Of a stretch of DNA of 11,500 bases, positions 1 through 8,571 are shown one piece after another. This DNA is from Apostichopus japonicus (taxonomy: Eukaryota > Echinodermata > Holothuroidea > Aspidochirotida > Stichopodidae): contig NC_092579.1 in assembly GCF_037975245.1 (NCBI RefSeq), positions 28,013,666 to 28,025,165 of the forward strand, given 5' to 3'. Within the stretch, counting starts at the first letter, position 1; each line of letters begins with the position of its first letter. The translations under genes were made by a program, and so were the position numbers. The notes beneath the pieces were generated by a model that worked only from the letters and a program-made list of their open reading frames with translations, was not told the origin of the DNA and did not search any database.

Positions 1-203
1 TAAATAACTTTCCTAAACCACTTCTAGCTCGACACCTAAACTCTCATTGTGTATACATTGAGGGTTTCGTGATATCGATATTCCAAACCCGGCTCAGCCA
101 TCATGTGGTGGAAAGGAATACATTGATTCAACATTGTCAACATTGATTCAAATTTGAGCAAAGTCTAGCAGCATATTTCCATTTAAGCACCCTCCATTTA
201 AAC
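1..203. other. Non-coding sequence, no gene seen
   Basis: I see no gene here. Small structures only: GGGTTT at 62-67 and AAACCC at 85-90 form an inverted repeat around the palindrome ATATCGATAT (72-81). CATTGATTCAA occurs twice, at 121-131 and 141-151, as a 20-bp-period imperfect duplication. Confidence 0.6.
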
Positions 204-285
204 AAGGTGAGGGGTCACACCCTCACACCTCTCTCTTCGATCACATGACATTTTCAGCCCCCCCCCCCTTCCCCTTCTCCAGTAC
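204..285 (-). mobile_element. Probable relic of a G-rich hAT-like element (inner module)
   Basis: An imperfect hairpin (AGGTGAGGG at 205-213 against CCCTCACACCT at 220-230) is followed by TTCAG and an 11-base C run (258-268), then CCTTCTCCAGT. The order and spacing resemble the right part of the intact element at 3089-3447, where a 12-bp G/C hairpin is followed by TTCAGCCCCCC and then CCTTCTACGCCACTG. On the minus strand it therefore reads like that element's left end. No terminal repeats or target duplication can be recognised, so the limits are approximate. Chance similarity between G/C-rich tracts is the main alternative. Confidence 0.3.
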
Positions 286-788
286 AAAAAATGTGGTTGC
301 GCTTCTCTGAATAAGTCGATCAGTGTAATTTCTTGCGATACGTTATCGTGCGACACATATGATCATTTAGTCGAAAACGTACGCTGGAAAATCCGGTCGT
401 TTCGTAATTGGGAAACCCCCGGTTACATGCTCTTTATAATCTATAAATGACGAGGTAATTTCCAACAATCAATGTTTACCTCAAACTTGTTTACAATCTG
501 CACACATTGGAATGTTAAGAACCACATAGTTAAATTGGCCCACACTTCGCTTTTTTCGTAGATATAGAGAAATTATGTTGAGAAATTTTCAAAAATGTTT
601 TATTCCTTCGGGGATAACTGCCGCTTCCATCGACAGTCCATTAAGTTCCATTGTGGGAGATAGGGCAGTTATTCATTTCTTGATGTCAATTTTAAGATTG
701 ATATGAAATTCGATTCGCATCCGTAAGTCGGGATAAGACCTAGGGAAGTTTGAAAATAATTACATCGTAAAACATGAAGGCTAGATGA
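286..788. other. Non-coding sequence, no gene seen
   Basis: Unremarkable mixed sequence with no open frame of note. ATAACTGCC (614-622) and GGCAGTTAT (664-672) form a 9-bp perfect inverted repeat with a 41-base spacer, which could be chance. Confidence 0.6.
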
Positions 789-810
789 GGGGGGGGGGGG
801 GGGGTTGGGG
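789..810 (+). repeat. Poly-G run, G16 then TTGGGG
   Basis: Sixteen consecutive G (789-804) are followed by TTGGGG. This is a homopolymer microsatellite able to form intramolecular G-quadruplexes. Run length is prone to sequencing error. Confidence 0.9.
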
Positions 811-942
811 CAGTATATAAGAATCGGATGATTTCATTGATAAGTTTCGGAACGTACCAGAACAATGAATATGGTGTGTTGGTCTAGCGCCATCATTTTG
901 TTCGTATCTTTTAATTAGCATGTCGTATATGTAAAGGGCTAA

Positions 943-1006
943 CGTATCGTATCATATCGCATTGCATTGCATCGTATACGTATCGTATCATACCGTATCT
1001 TATCAT
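943..1006 (+). repeat. Degenerate CGTAT-type pentanucleotide tract
   Basis: Units such as CGTAT, CATAT, CGCAT, TGCAT, CGTAT and CTTAT follow one another in roughly 5-base phase from 943 to about 1006. The variation between units indicates an old, mutated microsatellite. Two copies of TACGTATCG-like sequence remain near 943 and 976. Confidence 0.7.
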
Positions 1007-1033
1007 ATAATCACAATTAAAATAAAGGTTTAC

Positions 1034-1053
1034 TTATTTTATTTTATTTTATT
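1034..1053 (+). repeat. (TTATT)n pentanucleotide tract
   Basis: About four perfect TTATT units. It lies 27 bases downstream of the degenerate CGTAT tract and has the same period but a different unit. Confidence 0.85.
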
Positions 1054-1380
1054 ATGGAATGAACATTGCGGAGGAAGAGGAACAACGCCATACGACGGAC
1101 AAAGAAAAACACGTATGTCGAGAATTGCAATGTCCAACTTGTGGGTCAAACCTAGGTGAGTGCGCATATAGCTGGAGCGTAATGGGTGAAAAGTGCATAG
1201 GTTGTGAGGAACATGTATATGCACACAACAGGTGATTACACATACCACAAAAGCCACAAAGGGGTAAATGGTACTGTGATGTTAATACTCATTCATTCTC
1301 AGTATTTCATTTTAACTCTAAAGGAAGTCTTTTAGGCAGAATTTTAATATTGATATGTTATAATAGAAGAAACCGAATTG
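1054..1380. other. Non-coding sequence, no gene seen
   Basis: Open frames of 63-72 codons overlap one another on both strands across 962-1257. None shows a domain, a signal peptide or a family I recognise, and both-strand openness argues against coding. The stretch ends at the target duplication of the hAT-type element that starts at 1389. Confidence 0.55.
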
Positions 1381-1388
1381 AGTGCTGG
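1381..1388 (+). repeat. Target site duplication (left copy), AGTGCTGG
   Basis: The 8 bases AGTGCTGG directly before the left terminal repeat recur directly after the right terminal repeat at 2024-2031. Eight bases is the characteristic duplication length of hAT transposition. Confidence 0.93.
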
Positions 1389-1402
1389 CAGTGGCGGCGC
1401 CA
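1389..1402 (+). repeat. Left terminal inverted repeat, CAGTGGCGGCGCCA
   Basis: Fourteen bases exactly complementary to 2010-2023. The repeat itself contains the palindrome GGCGCC. Confidence 0.93.
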
Positions 1403-1482
1403 GGAATTTTTAGTTGGGGAGGCTAAGGGGGGGGGGGGCTGGGCCAATAATTGGGTGGCTTACAAGATTGAGTGATCGCCGT

Positions 1483-1585
1483 CCTGGGGGAGGGGTATAA
1501 GGGGAGGGGGTTCCCCCCTCCCCTTTTGAAATTTTTCCCAATCCTGGAAAGGCCTACATGCAAAATGGTGGCATTTAGTGAGGCT
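1483..1585 (+). repeat. Internal module with 12-bp G/C hairpin, shared with second hAT element
   Basis: The module opens with CCTGGGGGAGGGG. It contains a perfect hairpin (AAGGGGAGGGGG at 1499-1510, loop TTC plus one C, CCCCCTCCCCTT at 1514-1525) and continues into a T-rich segment. By hand alignment the first 50 bases match 45 bases of the minus strand of 3397-3348 without a gap. Weaker similarity continues to about 1585 (GCAAAATGGTG against GCAATTTGGTG). Confidence 0.8.
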
Positions 1586-1954
1586 TTTGTCACCTGAAAA
1601 TTTCTCCAAAAATATGCATTTTTTTGTGAGTAACTTTAGTCAAATTAGAATGGAAGATACCAATTCACAGTTTTCGTATCACTAAAATAATTGAGAAACA
1701 ACTCATCAACACCTGGCGGATAAAGCTGGAATCTGAATTGTTTTTATCAGTCACCAAAACAAGGCTTCCTGAACCACAACTGAGTCACTGACTATTATCA
1801 TGTGAAAAATTCATCAACAATTCCATTGACCATTGTAGCACTGCGTTATGGCTGACAAAATTTGGGTAGGCTATATTGTTTCAATGAGGTTTTTTTGTTG
1901 TTGCCTATTTCAGTTGGGGGGGGGGGGGCTAATGGGGGGGCTGACTACTTCAGT

Positions 1955-1984
1955 GGGGGGGGGGGGCTAAAGCCCCCCCCCCCC
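1955..1984. repeat. Perfect G12/C12 hairpin
   Basis: Twelve G (1955-1966), then CTAAAG, then a 21-base C run (1973-1993). G12-CT pairs perfectly with AG-C12, leaving a two-base AA turn or, realistically, a four-base TAAA loop. It sits in the right subterminal part of the 1389-2023 element, preceded by a related copy of TTCAGT-(G)n-CTAA at 1909-1932. Confidence 0.9.
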
Positions 1985-2009
1985 CCCCCCCCCAAGCCCC
2001 CCCCCCCCT

Positions 2010-2023
2010 TGGCGCCGCCACTG
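2010..2023 (-). repeat. Right terminal inverted repeat
   Basis: TGGCGCCGCCACTG is the exact reverse complement of 1389-1402 and marks the right edge of the element. Confidence 0.93.
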
Positions 2024-2031
2024 AGTGCTGG
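2024..2031 (+). repeat. Target site duplication (right copy), AGTGCTGG
   Basis: Identical to 1381-1388. The pre-insertion site would have had a single AGTGCTGG. Confidence 0.93.
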
Positions 2032-2599
2032 TAATAATTCTACGGCTATTTTGTTTGAAGATATTCACCTTTAAAATATGCATTAATCTCTGGAGTGCTC
2101 CTTTAAGGCTAAATTGTCATGACGTCTGCTCGTCAGTGCAGAACTAAATGTAACTGTTAATCAATTGTTTTCCAATTTCTAATAACTCAACTAAAACATG
2201 CTCTTTTAACTCCATATCTGCAAAAGAGCACACTTGGATGCCATACTCGCCAACATTTGTCCTTGACAATGTTTAACTATACCCATGATGAAACTGTCAT
2301 TTGAATCAATGCCGGAAAGTCTTACATTTTCCAGTTGAGTTTCAGCGTTGCATCTGAGAAGATGTCTATTTACAGTTTTCTTATTAAACTGTACAGTTCA
2401 GTTACTTGAATTAATGAAAATCAGCTGCTTAAAAGGTCTTTTCTTAGGAAAAAAAAAAACATTAAAAGTGTTATAGTGATAAAAACTCGACTTTTAGTAG
2501 TGTCTTGTAATGGTTAATAACAAATGAAAATTAATGTTGTGTTATCAAAATGATAAACCACATAGCACCGTATTTCTTCTAAGCCCCCTTATCGAAACA
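2032..2599. other. Non-coding AT-rich sequence, no gene seen
   Basis: No open frame or recognisable repeat beyond an 11-base A run at 2449-2459. Stops are frequent in all frames I read. Confidence 0.6.
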
Positions 2600-2700
2600 C
2601 ACCTGTTATCAAAGGGAGGAGTAGGCAAGGGGACACCCCTACCTTAACACCCCTCCCCAAACGGAAGTCAGTCAAAGTTTGTGCCCCTTCCCCCAAATTA
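2600..2700 (-). mobile_element. Relic of a hAT-like element related to 3089-3447
   Basis: The segment AAGGGGACACCCC (2627-2639), followed by ACACCCCTCCCC (2647-2658), closely follows the element at 3089-3447. There, AAGGGGAGGGGG-ACACCCCC is followed by AGACCCCTCCCCC at the same spacing. A further C-rich block (2684-2694) corresponds in position to that element's C-rich subterminal zone. The hairpin is damaged, and I cannot find TIRs or a target duplication, so this is a decayed or truncated copy with approximate limits. Confidence 0.45.
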
Positions 2701-3080
2701 ACAGGGTATACCTATATATAGGCTACACTCAATTTTGCATACCATAAGATTTTTGAAATTACATTTGTTAAAACCTTAATCTGGGTAATTAATTAAGATC
2801 TTTAATAATTCTTGTGGTATTTTTTGTCACTTACTATAACTTGATATGGTATAGGTCTTGCTTGAAAACTTTTAAATTAGGTAAATAAAATTATCAACAC
2901 GTCATGCACTGATAACAGCTGTATTTCAAGTAACAAAAATCAATTAAACAAACATACCAATGTTACCTATAACTTACTATTTTGATCGGTACACAATGAA
3001 ATTTGGCAATTTAGACTGATTTTGTCAATGTACCCTCAGTACAAGCTAAGTTCATTAGGCTTAATTGTTATTCGAATATA
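2701..3080. other. Non-coding AT-rich sequence, no gene seen
   Basis: AT-rich sequence without open frames, tandem repeats or element ends that I can identify. It lies between the relic at 2600-2700 and the insertion site of the 359-bp element. Confidence 0.6.
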
Positions 3081-3088
3081 TGTGGTCT
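3081..3088 (+). repeat. Target site duplication (left copy), TGTGGTCT
   Basis: TGTGGTCT recurs at 3448-3455. The match extends to 10 bases (TGTGGTCTCA) because the element begins with CA and the right flank also happens to continue with CA. Confidence 0.92.
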
Positions 3089-3231
3089 CAAGGGCGTAGG
3101 AACCGGGGGGCTGGGGGGGGGGCGCCAGCCCCCAGTGAAAAATGTGGGGGCGGAAGTATCATTCCGCCCCCCCCCCCGCTCCGCAAGTCAGAAAACCCCT
3201 TTTTCATTTCCAAATGAGAAAAAAATCTCAT

Positions 3232-3353
3232 CACCAAATTGCATTTAAGGCCAGGTGAAAATGCAAAATTCTTTACAAAATGGAGTGGGAGTTGAAGTGT
3301 GCTATATTGCACCAAATTGCATCTGAGGCCACCTGGAAATACAAAAAAATTCC
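3232..3353 (+). repeat. Internal duplication in the 359-bp element (78-bp period)
   Basis: CACCAAATTGCAT starts at 3232, and CACCAAATTGCAT recurs with changes after it from 3310. Both are followed by similar AGGCCA-(C)-TG-AAA sequence and an A-rich stretch. About 42 bases are duplicated with several substitutions, so the duplication predates this insertion or has decayed since. Confidence 0.7.
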
Positions 3354-3397
3354 AAAGGGGAGGGGGACACCCCCTCCCCTTAGACCCCTCCCCCAGG
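3319..3397 (-). repeat. Shared hairpin module (reverse orientation copy)
   Basis: On the minus strand this starts CCTGGGGGAGGGGTCTAAGG and is the counterpart of 1483-1561, of identical length (79 bp). The hairpin arms AAGGGGAGGGGG (3355-3366) and CCCCCTCCCCTT (3370-3381) are base-for-base the same as in the other element, although the ends of the two elements differ. Confidence 0.82.
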
Positions 3398-3447
3398 CCG
3401 GCCATCAGTCTTCAGCCCCCCACTCAAAAGTACCTTCTACGCCACTG

Positions 3448-3455
3448 TGTGGTCT
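3448..3455 (+). repeat. Target site duplication (right copy), TGTGGTCT
   Basis: Identical to 3081-3088, directly after the terminal CACTG of the element. Confidence 0.92.
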
Positions 3456-3763
3456 CATAAAAAATCATTGCTCGCTTATTTCGTCACCAGACGATTGTTT
3501 GGTTTCTCTGATGCAATTAATGTTGTAATTTCTGGTTTATCTCCAATGAAGGGGACATTTCCTGTTTCTTATATACGTTCGGTATCAAACGTGACCTTGA
3601 ATCAAACAGCCTATGGATCAAAACATGGATATGTTCATTAGTGTTGCAAAAGGCTTCACAAACCATCTTCATGTAAGGTTGGAAGCGTATACTACGCAGA
3701 CTCTTTCAAATTTATAAAATTAAAACCTAAAGAATACCATAGAGAGGTAAGTCACATGTACAT
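3456..3763. other. Non-coding sequence, no gene seen
   Basis: A 64-codon plus-strand frame (3447-3641) begins within the last base of the transposon. It shows no recognisable domain and is most likely chance. The stretch ends at the apparent 3' terminus of a minus-strand LINE fossil. Confidence 0.55.
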
Positions 3764-4156
3764 CTATAATACTAATAAATCGGTTTTTATAAGTCATCAC
3801 AATAAGCTTTACACAATGATAGTATATAAGACAAGGAGAAAGATATAAACAGTATAATACAAACAATTATAATGCAAAAGAAACTCTTAGATAAAATGGG
3901 TTGCTTTCTCAATAGATTTTCAAAATTGGGTAACAATGGTGTTGAGGGGCAATGCGTTCCCTAACTTGGGGCCAAGATGGCGAAAGGTTCATGGTCCATA
4001 GGTGTTGGTCCATGAAAAGGGAACTTGGAGAAGATTGTTAAAACTGGGTCTCAGAGACTGGGTTGGAGCAAATTTGTGGATTAGCTCAGATAAATAGGTT
4101 GAAACCAGAAATTTCCCAAAGTGAGGGCGGTATTCAAGTACTCTAAGATCGGTGAT
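3764..4156 (-). pseudogene. LINE (non-LTR retrotransposon) fossil: C-terminal tail of reverse-transcriptase ORF plus 3' UTR
   Basis: On the minus strand the frame running from 4156 to 3887 encodes landmarks of the region just C-terminal to the reverse transcriptase of CR1/L2/Rex/Jockey-type LINEs. In order these are a worn LHWLPVxYRIxFK-like segment (DLRVLEYRPHF, about 4150-4118), YLSELI (4096-4079), TQSLRPS then NNLLQVP (matching the usual TRSLRSS...LLxVP), TNTYG, then TFRHLGPKLGNALPL (the usual RSFxxxGPKLWNSLPL), and finally a KSIEKATHFI tail (usual FKxxLKTHLF). The reading frame is preserved across the whole stretch but is interrupted by TGA at 3989-3991 and 3920-3922 before the terminal TAA at 3887-3889. 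The Trp of the PKLWN motif is Gly. Downstream, TGTAAAGC-TTATTGTGATG and ATTTATTAGTATTAT resemble the TGTAAAGCGCxTTGxGA...ATATAAATxTTATTATT 3' tails of L2/CR1-like elements. It is 5'-truncated, as is usual for LINEs, and non-functional. Clade assignment is uncertain. Confidence 0.72.
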
Positions 4157-4656
4157 TCCACCTGAAATCATACCCACGTCCGTACCCAGGAATCTGGAGA
4201 GGCAACAAAAACTCAAGGAAGGGCATTAGCAATTTAAAGTAGCATCATAGTACTCATGCCATGTAACTTGTGAAGCTTTGGTAGACATGACGATGGCACA
4301 AATGTAGAGGGGTGTGGGGGGGGGGTTAGTCTGTATGGTGTTGGGTGGCACCTGGGCCCCGACGTGGTTACGGGCCCCGATCATACTTTTTCTTTCTTCT
4401 GATCATATGTTTGTGTTCCAAAATCGCTTCGAGAGAACAATAACTACCGGGAAGTGATGCAGGTTCTTCCCAGGGGCCTACCCCTCTTGTACTCACAGCC
4501 AATAACTGTTTAACGGACACTTGAGTGAAAAATTACCCCTATACGTCTCTGTGTATATGTTTTGTAATGAAATAGGACAAATTGCCGCTTTGTTTGCTTA
4601 TTTTTCGAAACCTTGCTCATTCAGTCAATGTAGTCGATCTCGAAATCGTTCTGCAT
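4157..4656. other. Non-coding sequence with G10 run and GGGCCCCGA repeats
   Basis: I see no gene. A 10-base G run lies at 4316-4325. GGGCCCCGA occurs at 4354-4362 and again at 4372-4380, 18 bp apart. GATCATA also occurs twice (4379-4385 and 4400-4406). This could be a worn end of another G-rich transposon, but no terminal repeats or duplication are visible. An 89-codon frame at 4521-4790 starts with a TTG and has no recognisable content. Confidence 0.5.
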
Positions 4657-4701
4657 TCCACTCCCCCACTCCCCCACCCCACCTCCTTCCCTCCCTCCCT
4701 T
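4657..4701 (+). repeat. Pyrimidine tract (CCCCCACT/CCTT-rich)
   Basis: About 45 bases, mostly C with some T and A, containing CTCCCCCA-CTCCCCCA and CCTTCCCTCCCTCCC. The opposite strand is a G-run tract able to form quadruplex structure. Confidence 0.8.
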
Positions 4702-6883
<2,182 letters not shown>

Positions 6884-6893
6884 ATATATATAT

Positions 6894-6953
<60 letters not shown>
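6884..6953. repeat. (TA)n microsatellite, 70 bp, one interruption
   Basis: A TA run with a single AAA interruption near 6906-6908. It begins 24 bases downstream of an A11 run. Confidence 0.96.
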
Positions 6954-6955
<2 letters not shown>

Positions 6956-7580
6956 GCATATGCATAATATTCCACAACTTATAACGTACACCTTTATGCA
7001 ATTCGTGAGATATTTAATTCCTGAGCAAATTAGCTGATGTTGGTTTTAGAACATTAATGTTAATTGAACACGCTGATAACATGTGACGAAACCATAAATT
7101 TAACAGGTTGCCATGGATTACAGCATTTCTGCGGCTCCTAATGTAATCCAATCGGCCACGTGATACACTTGAAAATCTTCTCGTCTGTAAAATGTCGCAA
7201 ATAAAATATGCCTATACCGTAAACTATATATAAAGAAATCCTTTAATGCTTACCTATGTCTATAAAAGAAAATAACTAAATTATAAGATACGGAACCCCC
7301 CCCCCTCTTATCCCCCAGTAGTTTAATATCAGGTTACTAACCAGACATAAAGTCAACGGATAGTTATCAGAGAACAACGTAAATAAATTACATAATATAT
7401 ATAGTAAAAAGATTTCTATACTGAAAATTATTCTATAGAAGCTTAATTTGAAACCTTTACGTTTTTTATTGTAAATAAACCTGTTGCTCGTATCATAATA
7501 TAGCTAAATAAGCTGATGGGTACCAACCTTAAGATTTGTGTTTCAAATGGGGTTTGAGAAAGGCGGCCGCGGAGAGAGGA
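6954..7580. other. Non-coding AT-rich sequence, no gene seen
   Basis: No credible frame or element. A C-run tract (7297-7305) and a short ATATATAT tract (7395-7402) are the only simple repeats. A well-placed ATG (GCCATGG near 7112) opens only a 16-codon frame. Confidence 0.55.
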
Positions 7581-7628
7581 GGGATGGGAGGGGGTGGGTG
7601 GGGTGGGGGTGGGGATGGAGGTGGTGGC
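7581..7628 (+). repeat. G-run tract with quadruplex potential
   Basis: Seven G tracts of 3-5 bases lie at 7581-7583, 7586-7588, 7590-7594, 7596-7598, 7600-7603, 7605-7609 and 7611-7614. They are separated by one- or two-base loops (AT, A, T) and followed by GGTGG-type repeats. This more than satisfies the usual four-tract quadruplex pattern with very short loops. A GCGGCCGC octamer lies just upstream (7563-7570). The 75-codon Gly-rich frame over it is an artefact. Confidence 0.9.
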
Positions 7629-8139
7629 AAATTGTTCTACGTATCCAACATTGGTGCACTTACCATAATTACTTCAAATCTTTGTTCTAGTGGGATACAG
7701 GATATTTTCATTCAGACTAAAGCTGCTTTTTTATCTTGTTATCCAAAAGTTCGATTTTTTTAGACAATCGTTATTTCCTGCTCAAAAAACCTATATGCAT
7801 AAAATTACCATTCTCGCTAGGAATCTGTTTTGTTCAAAAAGATGAAAGATTTTACAGGACTGTTGCCACTAATTGCTAAATGTTTGCACAAACATCCAAA
7901 TCCTTAATTGTATTTCATTTCAATGACTGTCCTTCAGAATGCAAAATATATCATAACGAATCTCAATGATAACTTGTAAAACCAAACTTATTACGTAACG
8001 GGAGATTCTTTTGTTGACAATATATCTACACATGACAGGGTATGCAGAGAGGAAATGACAAGTCATTAGCGTTATCCTTCAATTTATCCTTCAATATAGT
8101 TCAACATAAAGGGAAGGTCATTCACGGTGACAAAACTCT
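7629..8139. other. Non-coding AT-rich sequence, no gene seen
   Basis: No gene or transposon end is recognised. TTATCCTTCAAT is perfectly duplicated in tandem at 8072-8083 and 8084-8095. Confidence 0.6.
8072..8095 (+). repeat. 12-bp perfect tandem duplication
   Basis: Two back-to-back identical copies of TTATCCTTCAAT, probably a slippage or repair duplication. Confidence 0.9.
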
Positions 8140-8162
8140 TTATAAACAATAATTGTTTATAA
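8140..8162. repeat. Perfect 23-base AT-rich palindrome
   Basis: TTATAAACAAT (8140-8150) and ATTGTTTATAA (8152-8162) are exact reverse complements around a single A. Each arm contains a forkhead-like AAACAA/TTGTTT core. It lies 29 bases before a TA array. Confidence 0.9.
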
Positions 8163-8190
8163 GCTGTTTTCCTTAAACGCTACGGGAATG

Positions 8191-8492
<302 letters not shown>

Positions 8493-8571
8493 GAAACAAA
8501 ACCAAAACAAAGACAACAACGAAAACGAAACAACAACAATAACGTTGTCATCAACAATAACACCAACAACT
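8493..8571 (+). repeat. CAA/AAC-rich degenerate tract
   Basis: About 80 bases composed of CAA, AAC, AAAC and AATAAC-like units, with few G and T on this strand. It is an imperfect trinucleotide microsatellite. A smaller AACAACAACA run follows at 8690-8700. Translated on the plus strand it gives the Asn-rich stretch of a 114-codon open frame. Confidence 0.75.

Larger units (their letters stand above)
1389..2023 (+). mobile_element. Non-autonomous hAT-type DNA transposon, 635 bp, structurally complete
   Basis: The element starts with CAGTGGCGGCGCCA (1389-1402) and ends with its exact reverse complement (2010-2023), a 14-bp perfect terminal inverted repeat. It is flanked by the perfect 8-bp duplication AGTGCTGG. 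TIRs beginning CAG-TGGCG with 8-bp duplications are typical of the hAT superfamily. There is no transposase frame: the only longer ORF (1862-2074) is a Gly/Pro translation of G and C runs. The element must therefore have been moved in trans by an hAT transposase encoded elsewhere. The subterminal zones are unusually rich in G runs (1427-1438, 1916-1928, 1934-1940, 1955-1966) and C runs (1973-1993, 1997-2008). A 12-bp hairpin at 1499-1525 belongs to a module shared with the element at 3089-3447. The plus orientation is defined only by that module. The identical duplications and perfect TIRs suggest a fairly young insertion. Confidence 0.9.
3089..3447 (-). mobile_element. Non-autonomous hAT-type DNA transposon, 359 bp, structurally complete
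   Basis: The left end CAAGGGCGTAG and the reverse complement of the right end, CAGTGGCGTAG, form imperfect terminal inverted repeats (two differences in 11). They are flanked by the perfect 8-bp duplication TGTGGTCT, the hAT hallmark. No transposase is encoded: the open frames at 3088-3405 (minus) and 3280-3528 (plus) are repeat translations or run past the element edge. A perfect 12-bp hairpin lies at 3355-3381. The segment CACCAAATTGCAT...GGCC occurs twice, 78 bp apart (from 3232 and from 3310), so the interior grew by duplication. G runs lie at the left (3103-3122) and C runs at 3167-3177. Read on the minus strand, its left half matches the left half of the 1389-2023 element, so the two belong to related families with different ends. 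This end pair (CAG-GGCGTAG) is common among animal hAT elements. Confidence 0.88.

Noticed and set aside
1862-2074. Gly/Pro-rich 70-codon frame
   Set aside because: It is a translation of G and C runs inside the 1389-2023 transposon and runs past its right end.
3088-3405. 105-codon minus-strand frame
   Set aside because: It coincides with the 359-bp hAT-type element. The product is a repeat translation with no transposase motif.
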